Assembly (NCBI GenBank): GCA_051891195.1
Contig: JBJFEZ010000002.1
Coordinates: 1 to 21,726, forward strand
Length of the DNA stretch: 21,726 nucleotides
Reading direction: 5' to 3'
Source: CAG-273 sp051891195
Lineage (GTDB): Bacteria; Bacillota; Clostridia; TANB77; CAG-508
Shown here one piece after another: positions 6,917 to 14,523 of this stretch. The notes under the pieces are model-generated. The model had not been told where the DNA came from. It was given only the letters and a program-made list of their open reading frames with translations, and searched no databases. A program made the position numbers and the translations under genes. The stretch's first letter is position 1; every line of letters begins with the position of its first letter.

Positions 6917-9524
6917 TTATATCCACTCTTTGTATTTCTTTATATATATTTTCTTTGCAAAGCTTGCTATTATACAATATAAAAATGTAATTGCAAATAT
7001 CATCCATATATATTTAATGTCAATTGGAACTAGTCCTATTGCATTTCCTAATGCAGTAAATGGTACTATAATACCTATTATAATTAATAAAATTGATGAT
7101 GTGTATACAGCTTTACTTGAATTACTTTGTATAAAAGGAATCTTTTGAGTTCTTATAATATGCATTCCTACTAAATTTGAAACTATACTATACGTAAACC
7201 ATATTGTTTGAAAATGTGCAACATCCCTTACCATAAATATGAACCAAAGTAATGCAAAAACAATTAAGTCAAATATTGAACTTACAGGTCCCATAAATAG
7301 CATAAATCTTTTTAAACTTTGTATATCTAGTTTTTTTGGTTCTTTTAAAAATTCTTTATCTACATTGTCAAATGGTAAGGTCATTTGCCCAAAGTCATAT
7401 AGCAGTCCTTCTACTAGTAATTGTATTGGAGTTTCTGGTAAAAACGGTAACAGTGCGCTTGCTATAATTACAGATACTACTTCTCCAAAGTTAAAACTTG
7501 TTGCCATTTTTATATATTTCATTAAATTTGCAAATGTTCTCCTTCCGCTCGGTTAGTCCATCTAATAGTACATTTAAATCTTTTTCTAATAAAATAATGT
7601 CTGCTGATTCTTTTGCAATATCAACTGCTGTATCTACTGATACTCCTACATCTGAATTTGTTAATGCTGGACTGTCATTAATTCCATCTCCCATATATCC
7701 TACAATATTTCCTGCTTCTCTTAACACCCTTACAATTCTTGCTTTTTGTATAGGTGAAAGTTTTGCAAAAATATTGGTTTTCTTTAATAGCCTTAATAAG
7801 GCTATATCTGAAAGTTTATCTATTTTACTTCCTAAAATAATATTTTTAGAATTAATTTCTACTTTATTGCACACACATCTGGTAATTTCTGCATTATCCC
7901 CTGTAAGTACTATAACCCTTATTCCTGCATTATTTAATTTTTTTATTGATTCTTTTGCACTTTCTTTTGGTGGGTCTAAAAATCCAATAAACCCTAACAA
8001 TATCATATTTTTCTCATCTGTAGTACTAAAGTTTTCTATATTTTTAATGTCATTTTTTTGGCATACAGCAACAACTCTTAATCCCTGTTGGTTCAAGTTT
8101 TTCGCAATTTTTTGTATGTTTTCTTTTATTTCTTTTGTTATTGGGCTAACATTACCTTTATAATCAACCATTGTACAAATATTTAAAATTTCTTCAACTG
8201 CACCTTTGGTTATTAGTTGCTTTTTTTCTCCATCGGTTACAATTACTGATAAACGTCTACGTGAAAAGTCAAATGGTATTTCATCTATTTTTTTGTATTT
8301 TTGTACTATTTCTTGCATCCCATTTTCTAATGCTCTGTTTATAACCGCTTCATCTATACTTCCCTTTAAACCTGTTTGAAAATACGAGTTTAAAAATGCG
8401 TGCTTTAAAATTCTAGTGTCTTCTTCTCCATTTATGTCTAAATATTTTTCAAGAATAATTTTATCTTCTGTTAGAGTTCCTGTTTTATCTGTGCATAATA
8501 TATTCATAGCTCCAAAATTTTGAATAGAGTCTAATTTTTTTACTATTGTCTTTTTCTTAGACATTCTAATTGCGCCTTTAGATAAGCTTGAAGATAAAAT
8601 AACTGGTAAAAGTAATGGCGTTATACAAATAGCTATTGCAACAGCAAATGTAAATGCTAATATAATATCGTGTTTTTTTACATTTATTAAAAATACCAAT
8701 GGTATCATAATTAGCATAAATCTAATTAATAATCTACTTATATTTTCTATACCTTTTTGAAAAGCCGTTTTTCCCTTTCCATAAGCTACTGTATGTGCAA
8801 TTTTTCCAAGATAGGTAGAGTCTCCAGTTTTTATTACAATTCCTTTTGCAGAACCTGATATAACATTTGTGCCCATAAAACATATATTGTCTAACTCTAT
8901 AATATTATCTATTTTATTTCCTAAATTTTCTAATTCAATGTTTTTCTTTACACTGTCAGATTCTCCTGTTAAAGATGATTGCCCAACATATAAATCTTTT
9001 GCTTCAATTATTCTCAAATCAGCTGGTATCATACTTCCTGCAGATAATAGTACAATATCTCCAAGTGTTACATTTTTAATTGGTACTTCTATTTTTTCTC
9101 CATTTCTTATAACTGTTGCAGTTGTTGCAACCATTTCCTTTAGTTTTTCTGCAGCTTTGTTTGACCTATATGATTCAAAAAAATCTAACAATGTACTTAC
9201 TGTTACTAAAATAACTATTACCATAATATTTGCATAACTTGGTTGTTCTGCCAAATAGATATCTGTATATATTAAAATAATAGCAATTCCAATTAATATG
9301 CAATTAAATGGTGTAAGTAAACTTTCTAAAAAGTAGTTATACCATTTTTTAGGCTTTGCTTGTTTTATTTCATTTAATCCTAATTTGTAAATATTTTCTT
9401 GTGCCTTTTCATTTGAAAGCCCTTTTTCAATTATTTGGTATTTTTCTACAAACTCATCTTTAGAAAGTTTGCTTTCTTCTCCATACATTTTATATACATC
9501 AACATCTTCTTTTAAACTTGGCAT
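6917..9524 (-). pseudogene. mgtA: MgtA-like P-type Mg2+ ATPase interrupted by a +1 frameshift
   Basis: Membrane P-type ATPase of the MgtA (P3B) kind, expected to import Mg2+. The reading frame is split. Frame A runs 9524 to 7491 and frame B continues to 6917. Skipping one C (minus strand, base 7547) joins E659 to GRRTFANLMKYIKM, restoring the conserved GRxTF and M5 region and giving 868 residues, normal for the family. Visible are the actuator SLTGES, phosphorylation site DKTGT with Asp346, the QNFGAM block before it, the hinge GDGINDSPAL, and the C-terminal membrane half. The M4 motif reads TPLLLP (302-307) where MgtA proteins have TPEMLP, so the usual Glu is gone. Everything else is well conserved with no other stop. 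Start ATG has AGGAG seven bases upstream. It could be a recent pseudogene, an assembly error or a recoded gene. Confidence 0.88.
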
Positions 9525-9594
9525 TTTTTATCTCCTATATAAAAATATTATGATGTTTTAAATACCTTTTTATTCTTTTATTCATAAAATATAC

Positions 9595-9628
9595 AAAAAT
9601 AGCGTTCTAAAAATTTAGAACACTATTT
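9595..9628 (-). terminator. Rho-independent terminator of hpf
   Basis: A 15-bp stem (AAATAGCGTTCTAAA with TTTAGAACACTATTT, one G-U pair) with a two-base loop lies eight bases beyond the hpf stop. On the minus strand it ends in a run of T. Confidence 0.85.
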
Positions 9629-9635
9629 ATAAAAT

Positions 9636-10169
9636 TTATGCTTCTGGTTCTACTAAACCATAGTTTTTATTGTCTTTTAAACGATAAATTACATTTACTT
9701 TTCCTGTTTCTATGTTAATAAATGTTAAAAATTTATCTTGTGGCTTTTCTTCTAATTTTAACTTAGCATCTTCTGGAGCTAATGGTTTTATGTCATAATA
9801 TAAAGTTTTTAAAATTTCTCCTTCAATTTCTTTTACTTCTACTTCTCTGTTTGCTTCTTTATTGCGAATAGATTCAGTCATATTTTGTTGATCTTTTTTA
9901 GTTTTCATTTTTCTTATTTGTCCTTCTAAGATATCAATGTTTTTATCTATAGAAGCATATAAGTCTCTATGTGCTGTTACAGCTCTAAATCTATCTGTTG
10001 GTGTTTTTGTTTCCATTTCTGCTACTTGCATTCCACCCTCTGTTTTTATAGTTGCTGTTACTTCAAAATCATCTTTAAAATACTTTTCTAATCTTTCGCA
10101 TTTTTTACCAATATATTCTTTGATTGCTTCTGTTGCCTTTAGTTCCTTTCCTACTATTTTTATGTTCAT
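9636..10169 (-). CDS. hpf: long-form ribosome hibernation promoting factor
   Basis: Binds the 30S decoding centre in stationary phase or stress and dimerises 70S ribosomes into inactive 100S particles. The 177 residues match the long form. The N-terminal domain (about 1-100; start MNIKIVGKELKATEAI, with the basic face around HRDLYASIDKNIDILEGQIRKMKTKK) is the RaiA/YfiA-like fold. A charged linker follows. The last 60 residues (IKPLAPEDAKLKLEEK, DKFLTFINIETGKVNVIYRLKD, YGLVEP) form the dimerisation domain. A TTG six codons upstream overlaps the Shine-Dalgarno GAAGGAGAG, so the ATG at 10169 is chosen. It is monocistronic, between its own promoter and terminator. Confidence 0.95.
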   Translation of the reverse strand: MNIKIVGKELKATEAIKEYIGKKCERLEKYFKDDFEVTATIKTEGGMQVAEMETKTPTDRFRAVTAHRDLYASIDKNIDILEGQIRKMKTKKDQQNMTESIRNKEANREVEVKEIEGEILKTLYYDIKPLAPEDAKLKLEEKPQDKFLTFINIETGKVNVIYRLKDNKNYGLVEPEA

Positions 10170-10217
10170 AAAAATCTCTCCTTCCAAATTTTAGTTTATT
10201 TTCATTGGTGTACTTTT

Positions 10218-10246
10218 ATTATATATGTTTTAGAAATGTTTTGCAA
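10218..10246 (-). promoter_or_regulatory. sigma-A promoter of hpf
   Basis: On the minus strand, -35 TTGCAA (10241-10246) and -10 TATAAT (10218-10223) have a 17-base spacer. The -35 box begins five bases after the nrdD stop codon, so hpf has its own promoter and there is no room for a terminator between the genes. Confidence 0.8.
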
Positions 10247-10251
10247 GTGCT

Positions 10252-12424
10252 TTATTTCAAAACTTCTATTTTTGCATATCCTATTTGTTTTTCTTGCATT
10301 TGTTTAATAATATCTATAATGTATTCTGTATTTTTCATATTTTCTTTATCAAGTTGTATATTAATTATATGGCCTCCATTTGTAAGTGTATGATATGGTG
10401 CTTCTATATTTATTTTTTCTTCAATTTTTATTTTATAATTACTTGGTATTTCAAAAGCTTGTGTATAGTTTTCTTTGTCTGTTATTCCTTTTAGTTTTCC
10501 ATAAATAGCTTGGTCTAATTTTATAAATCTATTTAAATTTGTTGTTGTAGCTATTAAGTTAAAATTTAAATTGTATTTTTCAGAATATTCATCACATTTT
10601 TTTCTCATAAAGTCTACTATTTTTAGACCTAATTTTTGTGCTTCTTTGCTTTCTCCGTGGTGCTCTCCTACTAAAGCTTTTAAGCATTCAGCTAAACCAA
10701 TAAATCCTATGGATAAAGTTCCTTGCTTTAATACTTTTTTTAAATTATCCGTATCTTTTATTTTCTCGCTATCTATCCATAATTCTTGTCCAAGTAAAAA
10801 TGGAAAGTTGAATTTTTTCTTTTTACATTGAAGTTCAAATCTTTCTATTAATTGGTCTTTTACTAAATCTAATTTTTCTTCTAGCTCTTCAAAAAATTTG
10901 GTTAAATTTGCTTTTTCGTTTGATATAGTTCCATATTTTATGCCTATTCTTGGCAAGTTTATTGAAGTTATTGATAAGTTTCCTCTACCTGCTACAGTAG
11001 CTTTGTTTTCATCTACGCAATTTTCTAAAATTCTTACATTACAGCCCATATATGCTACTTCAGTGTCATAGTCTCCTTCTCTATAGTATTCTTTGTTAAA
11101 TTGAGTATCTAGAAATGCAAAATTAGGTATTGATTTTTTACTGCATATGTCACATGCTAATTCAAATAAGTCATAATTTTTATCTTGTTTATTTAAATTA
11201 ATTCCATTTTTTACTTTAAAAATTGGAATTGGAAATTCAGGTGTTTCATAGTTGCCAAGTCCACTTTGGACCGCTTCTAGGAAATTTTTTGTTACCATTC
11301 TTCCTTCTGGTGATGTGTCTGTCCCAAAACTTATTGACGAAGGAGCTATTAAATTTCCTTCTCTAGAGCAAATGGTATTTAAACTATGTATAAATGACTC
11401 CATTGCTTGATAAGTAATATTATTAGTTTTTTCAATAGCTTTTTTATATGTTATTCTAAACATTCTTTTTAATTCTTCAGATTCTCTACAATACTTGTCA
11501 AAAATAGAAGGTTCAAATTCAATAGTGTTTATTTTTTCAATTTCTCTTTCTATTCCGGTTTATTGCTATAAATTTATCAAAATCAGTTAGTTCTAAAAAG
11601 TCAAATATTAACTGTTTAAATTGCTTTTTAAAAGTTTTTAGCACTCCTGGAGCCATGTAGTAGTCAAAACTTGGTATACTTTGTTCTCCATATTGATCAT
11701 TTTGATTTGATTGAATAGCAATAGTTGCTAAGGCCGTGTAAGATGTAATATCTTTGGGTTCTCTAATAAAGCTATGTCCTGCATAAAATCCATCTTCATA
11801 TAGTTTGCTAATATCTATTTGAAAACAGTTTGTGGTTCCCATTGGTATAAAATCCATATTATGAATATAAATATCTCCATTTTCGTGAGCCTCTGAAAAT
11901 CGTTTTTTCATTATATATGTAATAGCAAATTGTCTTGAAATTGTACTTCCATATTGAAACATATTTCCCATTGAAGTTTCTTTGTTGTTTGCAATTTCCT
12001 TTTTATTTTCGTCTATGTTTTGAGATTTTAAGCCTAAGTTTTCAAGTGCCTTTAGAAATTTGTGTTGTTTTTTTTCGTCAAAAAATAATTGCCTTGATTG
12101 TGCTCTTTTTTCACGGTAGCTAGCAAAAGCTTCATATACGTCTTGGTATCCACATTCTTTTAGTTCTTCTTCTATTAAGTCTTGTATTTCTTCAATTTTT
12201 ATTCTTTCTCCATCTAGTTTTTCTATTCTAGAAAGAACTTTACTATATACTTTGTTAATATCTGTTTCGTTATATTTTGCTGTTTTTGTTTCTTCATTTC
12301 CAATAATGTCTCCAAAGCCTTTTTGTATTGCTATAGCAATTTTAGCTCCATCAAATTCTACTTTTTTTCCATCTCTTTTTACAACTATTTTTTTTGCTAC
12401 TTTTTCTGGCACTTCTATAAACAT
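10252..12424 (-). pseudogene. nrdD: class III ribonucleotide reductase NrdD, frameshifted and without glycyl-radical domain
   Basis: Anaerobic ribonucleoside-triphosphate reductase large subunit. Frame A (12424-11537) encodes an ATP-cone (about residues 10-105) and the start of the catalytic barrel with TTNCFQID and AIQSNQNDQYGEQSIPSFDY. Frame B continues to 10252 with YGTDTSPEGR-type, TEVAYMGC (the thiyl-radical Cys) and GRGNLSITSINLPRIG blocks. Skipping one C (minus strand, base 11557) joins ..IAIN289 to GIEREIEKINTIEFEP, giving 723 residues. The protein stops at HTLTNGGHI...QIGYAKIEVLK. Typical NrdD continues for some 70-90 residues with a CxxC zinc site and the RxxGYL glycyl-radical loop, and these are absent. 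No nrdG follows. ATG has GGAGG seven bases upstream. The frameshift plus the lost radical domain favour a decaying gene, yet the rest has no other stop and keeps the catalytic Cys. Confidence 0.88.
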
Positions 12425-12476
12425 TTACCTACCTCCATTTTCTTTTAATAAATTACAATTATTATCTAGTCTATAT

Positions 12477-12505
12477 TTGACAAATTCTATTTAAATGTGT
12501 ATAAT
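12477..12505 (+). promoter_or_regulatory. strong promoter of the plus-strand small RNA
   Basis: On the plus strand, perfect -35 TTGACA (12477-12482) and -10 TATAAT (12500-12505) have a 17-base spacer. No plus-strand protein gene follows; a terminator comes about 90 bases later. Confidence 0.88.
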
Positions 12506-12510
12506 AAGTA

Positions 12511-12548
12511 TAGGAAATGGAGAAACCACAAACGTGGCTTACCTCAAA
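12511..12548 (+). repeat. leader module of the antisense RNA, inverted copy of the toxin leader
   Basis: Read in its own sense, this leader (TAGGAAATGGAGAA...GTGGCTTACCTC) aligns with the leader of the peptide mRNA on the opposite strand (12744-12781, TAGGAAATGAGAA...GTGGTTTGCCTC), with matching start, end and spacing. The two therefore form an imperfect inverted repeat about 200 bases apart. Confidence 0.7.
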
Positions 12549-12601
12549 TTAAATGGTTAAAACACATCTAATTCGTGAAAGTTTAACAGATGTGTTTTTT
12601 A
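12512..12601 (+). ncRNA. candidate antisense (antitoxin) RNA of a type I toxin-antitoxin locus
   Basis: A transcript of about 90 nt is delimited by the consensus promoter at 12477-12505 and a hairpin with a T run ending near 12601. It carries no convincing ORF. Its 5' part holds a small hairpin (CCAC-loop-GTGG, about 12525-12536). It is antisense to the 3' tail of the peptide mRNA coming from the right. In addition, GGAGAAACCACA (12519-12530) is a direct repeat of GGAGGCAAACCACA (12747-12760), so the RNA can also pair, with a two-base bulge, to the leader of the peptide mRNA near its ribosome-binding site. The layout is that of the Fst/par antitoxin RNA II. The exact ends are inferred. Confidence 0.72.
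12559..12601. terminator. shared terminator of the antisense RNA and the toxin mRNA
   Basis: An 11-bp stem (AAAACACATCT at 12559-12569 with AGATGTGTTTT at 12588-12598) and an 18-base loop. T6 follows on the plus strand and T4 on the minus strand, so it can end both convergent transcripts. Confidence 0.8.
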
Positions 12602-12605
12602 TTGG

Positions 12606-12728
12606 TTATTTTTGTTTGCTAATAATTACAACTATTGCTATAATTAAGGCAAACGTAATGATAGTTACTCCAATTAATGAATAATATAATATGTATATTG
12701 TTGCAATTAATGCTTGTATTTCTACCAT
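12606..12728 (-). CDS. 40-residue hydrophobic peptide, candidate type I toxin
   Basis: A short acidic start (MVEIQAL) is followed by an almost continuous hydrophobic stretch of about 28 residues rich in Ile/Val/Leu (ATIYILYYSLIGVTIITFAL and onward) and a basic C-terminus (SKQK). This fits a single membrane helix with the charge pattern of small holin-like or Fst/TxpA-like toxins. I recognise the type, not a named family. The ATG has a very strong AAGGAGG eight bases upstream, and CCTCC just before it can pair with GGAGG, so the ribosome-binding site may be masked in the folded leader. It has its own consensus promoter and a convergent small RNA over its 3' end. The expected role is membrane depolarisation when translation is not repressed; this is inference. 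Confidence 0.75.
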   Translation of the reverse strand: MVEIQALIATIYILYYSLIGVTIITFALIIAIVVIISKQK

Positions 12729-12730
12729 AC

Positions 12731-12752
12731 GCCTCACCTCCTTGTTGGAGGC
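12731..12752 (-). promoter_or_regulatory. hairpin sequestering the toxin ribosome-binding site
   Basis: On the minus strand CCTCC (12747-12751) pairs with GGAGG (12737-12741) across a five-base loop, so the Shine-Dalgarno lies inside the stem. An alternative GCCTC/GAGGC register uses the flanking bases. It is immediately next to the repeat complementary to the antisense RNA. Confidence 0.65.
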
Positions 12753-12781
12753 AAACCACATCTGCTTATTCTCATTTCCTA
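12744..12781 (-). repeat. leader module of the toxin mRNA, partner of 12511-12548
   Basis: In minus-strand sense it starts TAGGAAATGAGAA and ends GTGGTTTGCCTCC. The shared blocks with the antisense-RNA leader are TAGGAAATG, AGAA and GTGG-TT-CCTC. See the partner entry for the geometry. Confidence 0.7.
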
Positions 12782-12789
12782 TTATTCCC

Positions 12790-12818
12790 AGTATAGTACA
12801 CTTTTACTTGTTTGTCTA
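12790..12818 (-). promoter_or_regulatory. promoter of the toxin mRNA
   Basis: On the minus strand, -35 TAGACA (12813-12818) and -10 TATACT (12790-12795) have a 17-base spacer. The expected start near 12783 gives a leader of about 55 nt. Confidence 0.8.
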
Positions 12819-12860
12819 GCGAACATAGAAAATTTTTTAAAGTTAAACTATTCTTAATAC

Positions 12861-12896
12861 AAAAAGTACAAGTTACAGTTGTAGCTTGTACTTTTT
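12861..12896 (-). terminator. Rho-independent terminator of spo0A
   Basis: A 12-bp stem AAAAAGTACAAG / CTTGTACTTTTT, with inner bases that extend pairing, lies 24 bases beyond the spo0A stop. T5 follows on the minus strand. By symmetry it could also work from the other side. Confidence 0.85.
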
Positions 12897-12919
12897 ATAT
12901 TAACAATGTATATCAATTT

Positions 12920-13738
12920 TTATGCACTCTTTAATTCAAGTCTTAATTTGTCAGAAATCATTGCGATGAATTCACTGTTTGTAGGCTTGCCTTTTGCTGC
13001 TGATATAGTATAACCAAATATATTTTCTACAGTAGATTGTTCTCCTCTTCCCCAAGCAACTTCTATTGCGTGGCGAATAGCACGTTCAACTCTACTTGGA
13101 GTTGTGTGATATTTACTTGCTATTTCAGGATATAACTGTTTGGTTATTTGGTTTATTACATCTGTATCTTTTATTACCATCATAATAGCTTCTCTTAAAT
13201 ATTGGTATCCCTTAATATGTGCTGGTACTCCAACTTCATGAATTATGTTTGTTACTAATGCTTCTAGATTTTCTTCACTCTTTTTCTTTTCTGGAGCTAT
13301 GTCTATATATTGAGCTTTTATTTCTCTTGAAATAAAATTTCCTTTAAGTTGAGATGGTTGGTAGTTTTTTAGTTCTTTCATTCTTTTTATTAGTACATTA
13401 ATGTCAAATGGCTTAACAATATAATATTGTGCTCCTAAACTTATTGCTTTTTGTGTAATTTTGTCTTGACCAACTGCAGATAAAATAATAGCTATAGGCA
13501 TTTTTTCCATTTCTGTACTATATAGTTTTTCTAACACACCTAGTCCATCTAAGTGTGGCATTATTATGTCTAATAATAGAATGTCTGGTTTTAGCTTAAC
13601 TGCCATTTCGTAAGCTTCATTTCCATCTTTTGCAATTCCAATAATTTCAATGCTTTCTTCCTTTTCTAAATAGCTAGATAATGTCATAGTAAATTCTTTA
13701 TTATCGTCCGCAAGCAATACTGTAATTTTCTCATTCAC
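12920..13738 (-). CDS. spo0A: sporulation master regulator Spo0A
   Basis: Response regulator that, when phosphorylated, commits the cell to sporulation. The 272 residues match the family (about 265-275). The receiver domain (1-120) shows the acidic pocket Asp11-Asp12, phospho-acceptor Asp57 (LLLDIIMP), Ser87 and Lys109 (VKPFD). The C-terminal effector domain holds the Spo0A-specific recognition helix TPSRVERAIRHAIEVAWGRG and the end block GYTISAAKGKPTNSEFIAMISDKLRLE. The start is GTG at 13736-13738, supported by a GGGGG Shine-Dalgarno eight bases upstream. It is monocistronic with its own promoter and terminator. No upstream spoIVB neighbour, common in Bacillus and many clostridia, is seen; the gene upstream is the YigZ-like gene instead. 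Confidence 0.97.
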   Translation of the reverse strand: MNEKITVLLADDNKEFTMTLSSYLEKEESIEIIGIAKDGNEAYEMAVKLKPDILLLDIIMPHLDGLGVLEKLYSTEMEKMPIAIILSAVGQDKITQKAISLGAQYYIVKPFDINVLIKRMKELKNYQPSQLKGNFISREIKAQYIDIAPEKKKSEENLEALVTNIIHEVGVPAHIKGYQYLREAIMMVIKDTDVINQITKQLYPEIASKYHTTPSRVERAIRHAIEVAWGRGEQSTVENIFGYTISAAKGKPTNSEFIAMISDKLRLELKSA

Positions 13739-13795
13739 AATTTTTTCCCCCTACCTTTAAATTTTTGTAAATTTTTTACATTTTTTACTTTTCAA

Positions 13796-13824
13796 ATTAT
13801 AATATTAATCTAGAAATTTTGCAA
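13796..13824 (-). promoter_or_regulatory. sigma-A-type promoter of spo0A
   Basis: On the minus strand, -35 TTGCAA (13819-13824) and -10 TATAAT (13796-13801) have a 17-base spacer. It lies about 60 bases upstream of the GTG start. I saw no obvious Spo0A box or sigma-H site next to it. Confidence 0.7.
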
Positions 13825-13863
13825 TAGTTTTTTGGAAATTTTTTCCATTTAATGTAAAATAAA

Positions 13864-14505
13864 TTATATTTGAATATTTTCTTTTGTATTTTTTTTGATA
13901 TATGTTGTTTCCAAAAGCCTTATTTTTTGTATATTTATTTGACTTTTTTCTATTTCTTCTATAATTTTTTCTTTTTCGCCTATTGGTATCTCTATAATAC
14001 ATATTATATTTTCGTTAAAGGTATTATTTAATATGTTAATATTATTTTTTTGACAATAATATTTAAAATTATTTAAATGTTGATATGGTATTGTTATTTC
14101 TATTTTTATTCCTGGCTCTATATTTATAGTTTCTGCCTGTGTTATTGCTTCTTGTGATGATTGTGTATATGCCCTTACTAATCCTCCTGTTCCTAATAAT
14201 ATTCCTCCAAAGTATCTAACAACAACTACTAGAATATTAACTAGTTCGTTTTTTACTAATAAATTTAGCATTGGTGCTCCTGCTGTTCCACTTGGCTCTC
14301 CATCATCACTTGATTTTTCTATTATATTATTTTCATCATAAATTCTATAGGCAAAACAATGATGTCTTGCATCATAATATTTTTTTCTAATTTCCTTTAT
14401 TTTATTTTCAGCTTCTTCTACTGAAGATACAGAATATATAAAACTAATAAATTTAGACTTTTTTTCAACAAGTTGTGTACTTACTTCTTTTTTTATTGTT
14501 TTCAA
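13864..14505 (-). CDS. yigZ: YigZ/IMPACT family protein
   Basis: Member of the UPF0029/IMPACT family (YigZ in E. coli, YvyE in Bacillus), small cytoplasmic proteins of unclear biochemical role, suggested to bind RNA or ribosomes. The 213 residues fit. The N-terminal domain carries the signature KSKFISFIYSVSSVEEAENKI, ARHHCFAYRI, SDDGEPSGTAGAPML and VVVVRYFGGILLGTGGLVRAY. The C-terminal ferredoxin-like domain covers about residues 135-205. The start is a TTG (14503-14505) with AGGAG seven bases upstream; no ATG is available nearby. It is the last gene of the five-gene operon, 18 bases after the flavoprotein gene. Confidence 0.92.
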   Translation of the reverse strand: MKTIKKEVSTQLVEKKSKFISFIYSVSSVEEAENKIKEIRKKYYDARHHCFAYRIYDENNIIEKSSDDGEPSGTAGAPMLNLLVKNELVNILVVVVRYFGGILLGTGGLVRAYTQSSQEAITQAETINIEPGIKIEITIPYQHLNNFKYYCQKNNINILNNTFNENIICIIEIPIGEKEKIIEEIEKSQINIQKIRLLETTYIKKNTKENIQI

Positions 14506-14523
14506 TCTTTTTCTCCTATAATT

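Noticed and set aside
6917..7522. The 201-codon ORF starting at an ATG at 7522 as a separate membrane protein
   Set aside because: It matches the C-terminal membrane half of MgtA, and upstream codons in the same frame (GRRTFANL) also match the family. The nearby AAGGAG is too far from that ATG for normal initiation.
7498..8163. 221-codon plus-strand ORF opposite mgtA, and similar long plus-strand ORFs opposite clpC, nrdD, the flavoprotein and the CNNM/CBS gene
   Set aside because: Ser/Phe/Leu/Ile-rich antisense translations of well-conserved genes with no ribosome-binding sites or family motifs.
9525..9596. Mg2+-sensing riboswitch or leader before mgtA
   Set aside because: The gap between the hpf terminator and mgtA is only about 70 A/T-rich bases, too short for an M-box and without conserved stems.
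13805..14002. 65-codon minus-strand ORF overlapping the yigZ 3' end
   Set aside because: Lys/Asn/Arg/Tyr-rich low-complexity translation from an alternative frame of A/T-rich DNA. No ribosome-binding site, and the yigZ frame is clearly the coding one. It also covers the spo0A promoter.
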